The notes beneath the pieces are model-generated. The model made no database searches, was not told where the DNA came from, and saw only the letters and a program-made list of their open reading frames with translations. This document shows positions 13,582 to 21,556 of a stretch of DNA of 23,404 bases, piece after piece. Position numbers and translations under genes: made by a program. The stretch comes from Bacillota bacterium (GTDB lineage Bacteria; Bacillota; Limnochordia; Darwinibacteriales; Darwinibacteriaceae): contig JAAZLY010000150.1 in NCBI GenBank assembly GCA_012799115.1, forward strand, positions 1 to 23,404, written 5' to 3'. Each line of letters begins with the position of its first letter. The first letter of the stretch is position 1.

Positions 13582-14193
13582 ATGAGTAAAATGTCGGAGC
13601 GTCGCCGGAAGATTCTAGAGTTTATTAAGGATGAGGTTGCTGCCAAGGGGTATCCCCCATCGGTTCGGGAGATAGGGAAGGCAGTAGGCCTAAAGAGTAG
13701 CTCCACTGTACATGGCCATCTCATGAAACTCGAAGAATTAGGATACATTAGGCGGGATCCTTCCAAGCCCCGGACGATTGAAATACTAGATGACCTCAAT
13801 GTACCTAAGATTCGGTCCCTGGACGTGCCAGTACTCGGTCGGGTAACCGCTGGGATGCCCATCTTGGCCGTAGAGAATATCGAAGAGTACTTCCCTATTC
13901 CGAGGGATTTTGTGGATCATGAGGATGTCTTCATTTTGCGAATCAAGGGTGACAGCATGATCGAAGCTGGGATCCTCGATGGCGACTATGTCCTGGTTAG
14001 CGAGCAGGAAACGGCCTTTAATGGAGAGATAGTGGTTGCACTGCTAAATGGCGAAGAAGCCACTGTAAAGCGGTTTTTCCATGAGGGTGACCGGATCCGA
14101 TTGCAGCCAGCGAATCCGACTATGGAACCGATTTACTCTGACGATGTTTCTATCTTGGGTAAGGTTATTGGAGTCTTTCGTAAGATCCACTAA
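13582..14193 (+). CDS. lexA: LexA repressor
   Basis: LexA represses the SOS regulon and cleaves itself when RecA filaments form. The 203-residue protein has the N-terminal winged helix (SVREIGKAVGLKSSSTVHGHL, recognition helix about residues 27-47), the A90-G91 cleavage site in GRVTAGMP, and the Ser-Lys dyad S125 (in GDSMIEAG) and K163 (in ATVKRFF). All catalytic residues are present and length is standard. The ATG at 13582 follows GGGAGGG by seven bases; ATG 13591 is less favoured. It is divergent from the yneA-like gene with three LexA boxes between them and is closed by a strong terminator. Confidence 0.97.
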   Translation: MSKMSERRRKILEFIKDEVAAKGYPPSVREIGKAVGLKSSSTVHGHLMKLEELGYIRRDPSKPRTIEILDDLNVPKIRSLDVPVLGRVTAGMPILAVENIEEYFPIPRDFVDHEDVFILRIKGDSMIEAGILDGDYVLVSEQETAFNGEIVVALLNGEEATVKRFFHEGDRIRLQPANPTMEPIYSDDVSILGKVIGVFRKIH

Positions 14194-14203
14194 GGCAAAA
14201 AAT

Positions 14204-14237
14204 AAAGAGACGAGCTATCTATCGCTCGTCTCTTTTT
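14204..14237. terminator. Bidirectional terminator, lexA / small gene
   Basis: A perfect 12-bp stem (AAAGAGACGAGC/GCTCGTCTCTTT) with an 8-nt loop ends in a T run on the plus strand; on the minus strand it is followed by TATTTTTTG. It overlaps the 3' end of the convergent small gene (stop at 14215). Confidence 0.88.
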
Positions 14238-14574
14238 GATATTCTTGATACGTAATGAGTTTACCATGGTCGATGTCAGCCTCAACAACATTGTACTTCG
14301 CATCAAAATCCACAGTCGCTTCAATTCGCTGATAACACTGCGAACCCACAATTGTCTTTCTGACAAAGAACTGTCCCGGACCTTCGTCTTTATCGGGTCC
14401 TTCCCGCCTTTGAATCTCACTTGTTGTCCGGAGTCGGACAGCAATTTTCTCACCACACCTATCACACTGAACATAGAACCAAAGTCCATGTTGCCCTTCG
14501 ATCCTAGTATAACCGGATTTACCCTTCGCACTACTCTTTCCGAGGTTTGGAAAAAGTCTGTCGAGAAAGCCCAT
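14215..14574 (-). CDS. Small zinc-binding-like protein of unknown function
   Basis: The 119-residue protein starts MGFLDRLFPNLG, a basic, possibly amphipathic N terminus, followed by a CXXC pair (C37, C40) in FYVQCDRCGEKIAV, and a beta-rich remainder with SQCYQRIEATVDFD. The pattern resembles a widespread hypothetical family of Bacillota and Chloroflexota in which a CxxCG knuckle precedes beta strands, but I cannot name it with certainty. No other cysteine pair is visible, so a full zinc site would need other ligands or a dimer. GGAGGCG precedes the ATG at 14572-14574; an upstream in-frame ATG at 14592 has no ribosome-binding site. It is convergent with lexA, sharing the terminator. Confidence 0.72.
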   Translation of the reverse strand: MGFLDRLFPNLGKSSAKGKSGYTRIEGQHGLWFYVQCDRCGEKIAVRLRTTSEIQRREGPDKDEGPGQFFVRKTIVGSQCYQRIEATVDFDAKYNVVEADIDHGKLITYQEYQKETSDR

Positions 14575-14660
14575 CGTATCGCCTCCAACCATAACTTAGC
14601 TCTGGACACTAACTTTGGCACGCATGGGTCTTTCTCCTGCATAGTATCGGAAAAAACAGC

Positions 14661-14819
14661 TTACGGAGCTTCTTCGTCGACAACCGCACCGACAGGAACG
14701 TAGACATAGCTTATGTTCCCATCAATCTCTACCTCATAGAAATCACACATCTGATCGTCCTTTGACATGGATCCGATGTAACGAGCCAATCCAGCAAAGT
14801 CCACAGGATTCTTAGCCAT
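14661..14819 (-). CDS. Small hypothetical protein, 52 residues
   Basis: An ORF starting MAKNPVDFAGLARYIGSMSK and ending VPVGAVVDEEAP is preceded by an AGGGGGGGAA ribosome-binding site. Its acidic, beta-prone second half (DFYEVEIDG, ISYVYVPVG) looks like real coding sequence. It is 86 bp upstream of the CXXC protein on the same strand, so the two may be cotranscribed. I do not recognise a family. Confidence 0.6.
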   Translation of the reverse strand: MAKNPVDFAGLARYIGSMSKDDQMCDFYEVEIDGNISYVYVPVGAVVDEEAP

Positions 14820-14873
14820 CTGTTCCCCCCCTACTCCTATCTATAGTATCGCTCGCCTAGGTATTGGTTATAC

Positions 14874-14899
14874 AAAAAAGATGGGGAAACTCCCCATCT
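14874..14899 (-). terminator. Terminator of the mutS-surE block
   Basis: On the minus strand AGATGGGGA/TCCCCATCT with a 3-nt loop is followed by six Ts, immediately after the surE stop. It closes the minus-strand block that enters the window at 23404. Confidence 0.9.
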
Positions 14900-14904
14900 A
14901 ATGC

Positions 14905-15669
14905 CTACTCGCCATTCAGTTCTCCCAGTAAGCCAGGTATCGCTTCAAAGAACGTTGTATCACACTTGAGAGGTGTAATGGAAACATAGCCTTGTTCCAC
15001 CGCGACTACATCTAGGTCTAACTCATCCGAATCTGGGGGGATTGGTACCCCGCCCATCCAGTAATAATCGTTGCCCCGGGGGTCGGTTCGCCGCTGCATC
15101 ACGCCATCGTAATTACGAACGCCAAGGCGTGTTAGGCGTAATCCTTTGATTTTGTCCATGGGCAGGGCTGGAATGTTGACGTTCAGGATACCTCCTGCTG
15201 GGATTAACTCGGATCGGATCAGAAAACCCGGTTGTTCATAGAGAAGTCTGTGTACAATCGTCGAGGCTATCTCAAATGACTCAGGTGTCGCTCTACCGCA
15301 AAGGGAAAAAGCCAAGCTTGGCACGGCATGAAGCGCGCCTTCCATAGCAGCACCGACGGTCCCCGAATACAAAACATCCCAACCTAGATTTGAACCATTA
15401 TTAATGCCTGAAAGAATGAAATCGGGAGTAAGTTTGAGACCCTGGAGCCCCATTTTGACACAGTCAGCAGGTGTACCGTCTAGCATATAACCACGCTCCA
15501 CTTCAGAGAGGCGGAGGGGCTGATTCACCGTAATAGCTTGGCTCATTCCACTCTTTTCTTGGTCTGGCGCTATCACCGTAATCGCGCTTGACTCTTTGAC
15601 ACTCTTCCTCAGAGCGGCTAGACCTGGCGCAAACAAACCGTCATCATTGACTAGAAGCACTTTGCTCAT
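14905..15669 (-). CDS. surE: 5'/3'-nucleotidase SurE
   Basis: SurE is a metal-dependent phosphatase acting on nucleoside monophosphates and sometimes polyphosphate, linked with stationary-phase survival. The 254-residue protein has the N-terminal metal site VLLVNDDG, the loop APDQEKSGMSQAIT, DGTPADCVKMGL and SGINNGSNLGWDVLYSGTV, all diagnostic. I choose ATG 15667-15669, nine bases from AAGGA; a TTG at 15678 is too close to it. The mgtC-like stop lies 12 bp upstream and overlaps the ribosome-binding site, indicating cotranscription. It is the last gene of the minus-strand block. Confidence 0.96.
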   Translation of the reverse strand: MSKVLLVNDDGLFAPGLAALRKSVKESSAITVIAPDQEKSGMSQAITVNQPLRLSEVERGYMLDGTPADCVKMGLQGLKLTPDFILSGINNGSNLGWDVLYSGTVGAAMEGALHAVPSLAFSLCGRATPESFEIASTIVHRLLYEQPGFLIRSELIPAGGILNVNIPALPMDKIKGLRLTRLGVRNYDGVMQRRTDPRGNDYYWMGGVPIPPDSDELDLDVVAVEQGYVSITPLKCDTTFFEAIPGLLGELNGE

Positions 15670-15681
15670 GGTTATCAATCC

Positions 15682-16341
15682 TTACATATAACTAGCTCGT
15701 TTGACACCGGGAGTCGAGACGAGATCCTCGATGATTTTGACCCTACTGTATTTTTGAGAGATCTCAACCTCTAGGTCGAGTTTCGCCTCGCCAGCATCAT
15801 CAGAAGATAGCTCAACATTGAAGACATCCACATCGTACTTAGCCAAGACTGCAAACACTCGAGCAAGCTGTCCTGGCGTGTCCTGAATGAGCAGAGTCAT
15901 GATTTCATGTTTGGTACTCAAATAATTCCATTCAAGTTGATTGAGGACAACAAGAGTCAACACGACGAGGAATGTTGCCAGGACGGCTGGAAAATAGAAG
16001 CCTGAACCGACTGCAAGACCAATACCTGCCACTGTCCACAAACTCGCAGCCGTTGTCAGACCCCGAACGTTCGCTCCCTCGCGCATAATCGTTCCTGCGC
16101 CAAGGAAACCAATACCACTTACTACTTGGGCCGCAATACGGCCAGGATCATAGCGACCTGTAAAGCCATCTGAGAAGGCATAGGCAGACATAATCATGAT
16201 CAGAGCGGATCCCACACTCACGAGAATATGTGTGCGAAAGCCCGCGGGACGCCCCATGCTTTCTCGTTCTAAACCAATTAGACCGCCTAGCACCAAAGCA
16301 AGCACGAGCCTAACTGCAATTTCAAAATTGGTAATATCCAA
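15682..16341 (-). CDS. MgtC/SapB family membrane protein
   Basis: The N-terminal part (about residues 5-135) is the MgtC/SapB membrane domain: LVLALVLGGLIGLERE, a conserved FRTHILVSVGSALIM, the VVSGIGFLGAGTIMREG signature and GLTTAASLW. The C-terminal 75 residues or so (TLLIQDTPGQLARVFAVL onward) form an ACT-like regulatory domain. MgtC proteins are tied to magnesium limitation and membrane energetics in pathogens; the role in this organism is unknown. The start is probably TTG 16341, five bases after GGAGGAGG; the longer frame from 16356 includes that site. About 219 residues, normal length. It is 31 bp downstream of the ynbB-like gene and 12 bp upstream of surE. Confidence 0.9.
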   Translation of the reverse strand: MDITNFEIAVRLVLALVLGGLIGLERESMGRPAGFRTHILVSVGSALIMIMSAYAFSDGFTGRYDPGRIAAQVVSGIGFLGAGTIMREGANVRGLTTAASLWTVAGIGLAVGSGFYFPAVLATFLVVLTLVVLNQLEWNYLSTKHEIMTLLIQDTPGQLARVFAVLAKYDVDVFNVELSSDDAGEAKLDLEVEISQKYSRVKIIEDLVSTPGVKRASYM

Positions 16342-16372
16342 TGAGTCCTCCTCCAATCCTGGTCAGGAAAAC

Positions 16373-17596
16373 TTAGTCTACGCCAAGACCCATCTCCTGT
16401 AAAGCATACTTTAACCCAATTTCCGCATGCTGTCTAGACATTCCGCCCTGAAGATATCCGATATAAGGTTCACGCAGCGGTGCATCAGCACTCAGTTCAA
16501 TGGATGAACCTTGGATAAATGTCCCTCCAGCCATGACAACCTCATGGACATAACCAGGCATTAAGCTCGGTACCGGCATGTAATGCGCATCGATCGGTGC
16601 AGCCTTTTGGATCCCATGACAAAACCGGAGCAACTCCTCCTTGGAGTTGAATCGAATAGCTTGTACAATATCTGAACGCGTATCTTGTGCCTCGGGCGAC
16701 ACTGCATAGCCAAGGTCGCTGAAGACCTGAGCTGCTAAAATGGCAGCACTCACCGCTTCACCTACTACATGAGGTGCCAAGAAGAGACCGTGAAGGATCT
16801 CCCTCGTTACTCCAAACATTGCCCCCAATTTGCTTCCTAGGCTCGGCGCAGTGAGGATCTCTCCGCAAAGGTTGACAAGATCCTCTCTTCCGGCAATATA
16901 TCCGCCACTGGTAGCCAAGGTACCACCGGGGTTCTTGATCAGCGATCCAGCGATCAAATCGACCCCTACCTCCAGGGGCTCAAAGTATTCAACAAATTCT
17001 CCATAGCAATTATCTACAAAAATGATGCACTCGGAGTTCTTTGCCCGAATAGCTCGCACGGCCTCTGCTAGATCGGAAATGCGCAAGGCAGGTCTCCAGC
17101 TATAACCTCTTGAACGCTGTAGCATCACCATCTTGGTGTTCGCGGAAACAGCAGCGGTAATGCCGGTGAGATCAAGGGAGAGATCATCCCGTAACGGCAC
17201 CTCTTTGTAGATAATGCCCCTCTTGGTCAGGCTCCTGGGGGAATCTCCACGCACACCGATGACTGCTTGAAGTGTATCATAAGGCGCTCCACTAGCTGAC
17301 AAAAGCTCCTCACCGGGTTCGAGGATAGACAAACAGATAGAGATTGCGTGGGTTCCAGAGACGATCTGTGGTCTGACCAGTGCCGCTTCGGCCCGAAATA
17401 CGTTCGCATAAACCTCCTCTAGGGTTTCACGCCCCTGATCGGAATAGGCGTAGCCTGTAGAGTCAGTGAAACAATGGCTTCCCACTCTAGCAGCATGAAA
17501 TGCCTTAAGGACTTTTTCCTGATTTGCTAGGGCAATCTCGTTTACCGGGGTCAGGTACGGGATAATCTTTTCTTTAGCAGCACTAATTGTCTTCAC
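16373..17596 (-). CDS. ynbB: YnbB-like PLP-dependent enzyme (aluminium-resistance / Met gamma-lyase family)
   Basis: This 407-residue protein belongs to the Cys/Met-metabolism fold-type I PLP enzymes, in the branch annotated as methionine gamma-lyase or aluminium resistance protein (B. subtilis YnbB). The start of the PLP domain is at RPQIVSGTHAIS. FVDNCYGEF carries the aspartate that pairs with the PLP ring, and GSLIKNPGG carries the Schiff-base lysine. Length is typical. The reaction has not been established for the branch. The GTG start at 17594-17596 follows AAAGAGG and overlaps the previous gene by 14 bp, implying translational coupling. As in Bacillus, it lies downstream of spoVK, although hflX (ynbA) is missing between them. 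Confidence 0.9.
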   Translation of the reverse strand: MKTISAAKEKIIPYLTPVNEIALANQEKVLKAFHAARVGSHCFTDSTGYAYSDQGRETLEEVYANVFRAEAALVRPQIVSGTHAISICLSILEPGEELLSASGAPYDTLQAVIGVRGDSPRSLTKRGIIYKEVPLRDDLSLDLTGITAAVSANTKMVMLQRSRGYSWRPALRISDLAEAVRAIRAKNSECIIFVDNCYGEFVEYFEPLEVGVDLIAGSLIKNPGGTLATSGGYIAGREDLVNLCGEILTAPSLGSKLGAMFGVTREILHGLFLAPHVVGEAVSAAILAAQVFSDLGYAVSPEAQDTRSDIVQAIRFNSKEELLRFCHGIQKAAPIDAHYMPVPSLMPGYVHEVVMAGGTFIQGSSIELSADAPLREPYIGYLQGGMSRQHAEIGLKYALQEMGLGVD

Positions 17597-17834
17597 TGAG
17601 AACCTCTTTCGGCGCAGGGACTCCGAAATTTCCCTTAACTTGCACAGCTTTCCCCGGTATTTTTTCTAAGACGCCGTCTCTGATTTGCTTCTCAGAATAT
17701 ATCTGTAGACGGAACTTGCCGTTGGGGCTTTGATACATCTCAAACTCACCGGTAATTCCGTGTTTATTCCAAAGTTGGTCAGCTACAAGCCGCATTTCTT
17801 CTTCTGTTTCGAATTCATAAGCGATGGTATACAC
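17583..17834 (-). CDS. Hypothetical protein, 83 residues
   Basis: The most likely product starts at GTG 17832-17834, nine bases after AGGAGG, and begins MYTIAYEFETEEEM; a longer frame back to 17915 includes the ribosome-binding site and overlaps spoVK. The sequence has an acidic helix (TEEEMRLVADQLWNKHG), a strand pair (EFEMYQSPNGKFRLQIYS) and a C-terminal IPGKAVQVKG, which would suit a small alpha-beta ferredoxin-like fold. I do not recognise a family. It overlaps the ynbB-like gene by 14 bp, so the two are probably translated together, hinting at a linked role. Confidence 0.7.
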   Translation of the reverse strand: MYTIAYEFETEEEMRLVADQLWNKHGITGEFEMYQSPNGKFRLQIYSEKQIRDGVLEKIPGKAVQVKGNFGVPAPKEVLSEDN

Positions 17835-17911
17835 TTCGATTGTCCTCCTGAAGTTGCATAGTTTTTTATGGTTCGGTATCAGTGGGTACAAATCCTTCTC
17901 CAACGGTACAT

Positions 17912-18760
17912 TCATCGGAAATCAGCTGGCGTGATTACCGTTAATTCCCCTCTGGTTATATCTTGTTTGCGGGCAAGACGGACGGCTTGTCGCCGCATGA
18001 GCTGTTCTACCAGGTTTCGTACTGCCCTGGCGTTGCCAAACGTTGCTGGATCGCCATTTCGAATCCGTCGGATTTCCCGTATCAACTCTTGTTCTGCATG
18101 GGCTGTAAGGGTATATTCCCTGTCCTTGAGCATACCAAGGGCGATCTTGTAGAGTTCGATATCCGAATAATCAGGGAAGGCGATCGTAACCGGAAAACGA
18201 GATCGCAAACCAGGGTTGGTAGCGAGGAACTCTTCCATGGGTCTAGGATAGCCGGCCAGAATAACAACCAGTCTGTCCCGCTGGTCTTCCATTGCCTTGA
18301 CGAGGGTATCTATGGCCTCCTTGCCAAAATCCCGGCCGCCTCCTCGGGCAAGAGAATAAGCTTCATCAATGAAGAGAAGACCTCCTGATGCTCGTTTGAG
18401 GACCTCCCTCGTTTTTTGAGCTGTCTGGCCGATGTACTGGGCTACCAAGTCAGCCCGCTCAACTTCTACGGTATGCCCATTCTCAAGTATACCGATCTCT
18501 TTGAGCATCTTCCCAAGTATGCGGGCAACCGTCGTCTTACCAGTTCCCGGGTTTCCCGTAAAGATTGTATGTAGACTCATAGGCTCACAGGTCATGTTAA
18601 GTTGTTCCCGATATTTCTGAATCAAGGCGAAAGCTTGGATCTCGTCGATCACTCGTTTTACTGACTGCAAACCGATTAAGGAGTCTAGCTGTTCCTGTAG
18701 CTTGCGAAGCTGTATTCTTTGGCTGGCTTCGAGTCCTTGAAAGGCTGACTCGGGCTTCAT
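17912..18760 (-). CDS. spoVK: Stage V sporulation protein K, AAA+ ATPase
   Basis: SpoVK is a CbbX-type AAA+ ATPase needed for spore maturation in Bacillus. The 282-residue protein shows an N-terminal helical segment, then LIGLQSVKRVIDE, Walker A GNPGTGKTT, Walker B LLFIDEAYSL, a sensor-1 region VILAGYPRPMEEF, and the arginine-finger region NPGLRSRFP. The C-terminal lid includes FGNARAVRNLVEQ. I choose ATG 18758-18760, nine bases after AGGAGG; the ATG at 18766 is only three bases away. It lies 46 bp downstream of miaA; in B. subtilis hfq is found at this point, but no hfq fits here. The gene supports a sporulating host. Confidence 0.93.
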   Translation of the reverse strand: MKPESAFQGLEASQRIQLRKLQEQLDSLIGLQSVKRVIDEIQAFALIQKYREQLNMTCEPMSLHTIFTGNPGTGKTTVARILGKMLKEIGILENGHTVEVERADLVAQYIGQTAQKTREVLKRASGGLLFIDEAYSLARGGGRDFGKEAIDTLVKAMEDQRDRLVVILAGYPRPMEEFLATNPGLRSRFPVTIAFPDYSDIELYKIALGMLKDREYTLTAHAEQELIREIRRIRNGDPATFGNARAVRNLVEQLMRRQAVRLARKQDITRGELTVITPADFR

Positions 18761-18806
18761 AGACATACACCTCCTGCCCCTCCCCACTATCTATACGCCA
18801 TTGGGG

Positions 18807-19748
18807 CTAGGAAGGTTCCCTGGAAAATGCATCCCACAAAGAATGGATCTGCCCTTTAACTGCTTCGTAAGGCATTTCACTACAGTTGAACCAATGGATG
18901 TCCTTGTTGCGCTTAAACCATGACAATTGACGTTTCGCATAGCGGCGTGTATCTCTCTTGAGGAGCTCCACAGCATCGCCAAGCGTCATTTCCCCTCGCA
19001 GATAATAGGCGATTTCCTTGTAACCAAGAGCTTGCAGGGCCGTTGGCTGCTCGGGATAAGCCTTGAGTAGCAACTCCACTTCGTCAATGAGTCCCTCTTC
19101 AATCATCATATCCACCCGAGAGTCCACTCTGGCATAGAGCTCCGCTCTGTCTCTCAAAAGTCCGATATAAAGTGGTTGGTAGGGTCGTTCACTTGTCTGC
19201 TTCTTCTTTTGCAGCGAACTTATCGCCTCACCGGTTCGGTCGTAGACTTCTAGTGCTCTGATAATCCTGCGCAGATCGTTGGGGTGTAATCTATCAGCGC
19301 TGATTGGATCGACTTCCTTCAGTCTCTCGTAAAGACTGAGGGGATCGATCGCGGCTTGGGCTTGCAGGCGATCTCGGATTTCTGCGTCGGCCGAGGCATC
19401 TGGAAACAAGAACCCCTTAAGCAGCGCATCAACGTACAATCCGGTTCCTCCTGAGATGAGCGGCAGTTTTCCCCGCTCCTTGAGCCGAACTAGAATGTCC
19501 TCGACCTGGCTCACATAATCTGCCACACTAAACGGTTCGTCTGGATCCACAACATCCAGCATATGGTGGACAACCCTCTGTCTCTCAGCTCTGCTAGGTT
19601 TAGCAGTACCAATATCCATACCCCGATAGACTTGCATGGAATCAGCAGAGATAATCTCTCCTTCAAGCTCTGAGGCTATCTCTAGGCTGAGGGCCGTTTT
19701 CCCGACTGCGGTGGGGCCAACAATGACCAAAACCTGTTGTTTCACCAC
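18807..19748 (-). CDS. miaA: tRNA dimethylallyltransferase
   Basis: MiaA adds a dimethylallyl group to A37 of tRNAs that read codons starting with U. This 313-residue protein has the P-loop GPTAVGKT (residues 11-18), the ISADSMQVYRGMDIGTAKP segment, SGGTGLYVDALLKG, the LHPNDLRRIIRALEV region and a C-terminal RRYAKRQLSWFKR. Length is standard. The best start is GTG 19746-19748, eight bases after AGGAG; the GTG at 19757 overlaps that site. The ribosome-binding site overlaps the mutL stop codon, so expression is coupled to mutL. The mutL-miaA order is the classical bacterial arrangement. Confidence 0.96.
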   Translation of the reverse strand: MVKQQVLVIVGPTAVGKTALSLEIASELEGEIISADSMQVYRGMDIGTAKPSRAERQRVVHHMLDVVDPDEPFSVADYVSQVEDILVRLKERGKLPLISGGTGLYVDALLKGFLFPDASADAEIRDRLQAQAAIDPLSLYERLKEVDPISADRLHPNDLRRIIRALEVYDRTGEAISSLQKKKQTSERPYQPLYIGLLRDRAELYARVDSRVDMMIEEGLIDEVELLLKAYPEQPTALQALGYKEIAYYLRGEMTLGDAVELLKRDTRRYAKRQLSWFKRNKDIHWFNCSEMPYEAVKGQIHSLWDAFSREPS

Positions 19749-19759
19749 AACATTCACTC

Positions 19760-21556
19760 CTAGGTGCGACCAAAACGCCGCAATAATTCCTGATTCTCAA
19801 GGCGAATAATAATGGGCCTTCCATGGGGACAGGTAAAGGGGTTCTCTGTCTCGCTCAGGCCGTATAAGAGATCCCGGATTTCTGCCTCCGCTAGATATTG
19901 TCCAGCCTTAATCGCTCCTTTGCAGGCGAGGGTGATCAGGGCCTGCTCTTTTTGGGTGGTGGTTTTCTTCGACGTTGCCGCGATTTCTAGGATCTCTTCT
20001 TTCCAATTGCCGCCACTTTCTGCTAAAGAGCTGGGGATGGCTCGGAGAATAAAGCTATTACCACCAAAGGGCTCAAGCTCAAGCCCGAAACTTGCTAAGA
20101 GGTCAATGGCATCTTCAACGAGACTCGCCTCACTCGGTGTAAACTCCAGGTGTTGGGGCAAGATCTCTTGGACGTGAATTGTCGATGTCTCCCAGGCAGC
20201 TTCAAGTTGCTCCACCAGGATCCGTTCATGGACAATATGTTGATCCAAAATCCACAGCCCCTGTGGGACCTCCAGTAAGATATAGCTTTGATGTAGCTGC
20301 CCAATGATTCGACCAGTCCTTAGCAGAAAACGTACGTCATTGTCGTCCTGGGAGGGTTCCTCTGACTGATACGTAGCCTTGGGCTCCTGCACCGTCAAAC
20401 TTTCCTTGACCTGACTTGCCTGCTCTCTGTTGCCTCGGTAGTTTCTTAGGATTGCGTCCATATGTTCCCAGGTTTCTGGTTTCCAGGTCAGTTGTGCTTG
20501 TACAGCAGGTGGCCTTTGCCTGGGAGGTGTGGCAGCAGATGAAGCCTCTTGCCTGAGGGCTGGAGCTAGGTTTTCCTTCGTTAGCGCAGAGCGAATGGCC
20601 TGGTGTAGATCACTGAACATCGTTTGATCTTGGGCAAAGCGAACCTCTGCCTTCGCTGGATGGACATTGCAGTCCACCAGCTCTGGATTGAGCTCTACCG
20701 TTAGGATGGCCCAGGGGAATGTGCGGGTAGGTAAGCGTCCCTCATAGGCTTTCTCGAGAGCAGCGCGCATGGTGTGATTCTGAATCACGCGTCCGTTCAT
20801 GACAAAAATCTGACCGCTACGATTCCCCTTGGCTAATCGAGGTGAACCGAGATATCCTTGCACCTGACCCCAAGGGAACGAGTCTTGAAATTTAACCAGT
20901 TCGGCTTGTATGTTCTTTCCTTGCACAATTAGGATCGCATCTAACAGGCGACCAGAACCAGAGGTGGCTAAGACTGTCTTGCCATCGGCTATAACTCGGA
21001 ATGCAATGTGCGGATGTGCTAGGGCTAAGCGAGTGCTGAGATCCAGCACCTGCCTTCGTTCGGTCGAAGGTGTCTTGAGGAACTTCAGGCGAGCGGGAAC
21101 ATTATAGAAAAGCTCCCGGATTTCTACTGTTGTTCCCGGAGGCGTTCCCACTGGCTCAACGATCCAGCGTTCTTTGTCTTGCCAGATCCTGTATCCATTG
21201 TCTTGCACGAAAGGACGGGATGTTAAGATGAGTTTGCTGATGCTGGCCATACTCGGCAGGGCTTCGCCTCGGAATCCCAGGATCGAAAGGGCAAAAAGGT
21301 CTTCTGCCTTAGCAATCTTACTGGTTGCATGGGGTTGAAAGGCCAGTTCGAGTTCGTCCTGAGGAATTCCCCCGCCATTGTCCTGAACACGAATGTACTC
21401 GAGTCCTCCGTTTTTGATCTCGATTGTAATTTGTGTTGCCCCGGCATCAACAGAGTTCTCTACCAGTTCTTTTACGCATGAGGCCGGCCGTTCAATAACT
21501 TCACCCGCAGCTATTTTGTGCGCAACCTCTGGAGGTAATACCCTAATCTGCGTCAT
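19760..21556 (-). CDS. mutL: DNA mismatch repair protein MutL
   Basis: MutL couples MutS mismatch recognition to strand incision. The 598-residue protein starts with the GHKL ATPase: VKELVENSVDAGA (motif I), VQDNGGGI (motif II) and GFRGEALPSMASIS (motif III). After a Gln/Pro-rich linker (about residues 340-400), the C-terminal domain carries the endonuclease-type motif in LDQHIVHERI, ACKGAIKAG and CPHGRPIII, as in MutL proteins that nick DNA themselves in organisms without MutH. In the first motif the usual alanine after DQH is isoleucine. The start ATG 21554-21556 lies nine bases after GGAGG and overlaps mutS by 14 bp; the ATG at 21565 touches that site. Confidence 0.96.
   Translation of the reverse strand: MTQIRVLPPEVAHKIAAGEVIERPASCVKELVENSVDAGATQITIEIKNGGLEYIRVQDNGGGIPQDELELAFQPHATSKIAKAEDLFALSILGFRGEALPSMASISKLILTSRPFVQDNGYRIWQDKERWIVEPVGTPPGTTVEIRELFYNVPARLKFLKTPSTERRQVLDLSTRLALAHPHIAFRVIADGKTVLATSGSGRLLDAILIVQGKNIQAELVKFQDSFPWGQVQGYLGSPRLAKGNRSGQIFVMNGRVIQNHTMRAALEKAYEGRLPTRTFPWAILTVELNPELVDCNVHPAKAEVRFAQDQTMFSDLHQAIRSALTKENLAPALRQEASSAATPPRQRPPAVQAQLTWKPETWEHMDAILRNYRGNREQASQVKESLTVQEPKATYQSEEPSQDDNDVRFLLRTGRIIGQLHQSYILLEVPQGLWILDQHIVHERILVEQLEAAWETSTIHVQEILPQHLEFTPSEASLVEDAIDLLASFGLELEPFGGNSFILRAIPSSLAESGGNWKEEILEIAATSKKTTTQKEQALITLACKGAIKAGQYLAEAEIRDLLYGLSETENPFTCPHGRPIIIRLENQELLRRFGRT

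Noticed and set aside
14236..14703. Plus-strand ORF of 155 codons opposite the CXXC protein.
   Set aside because: It lacks a ribosome-binding site and recognisable features, and it is antisense to a gene with a good ribosome-binding site and a CXXCG motif.
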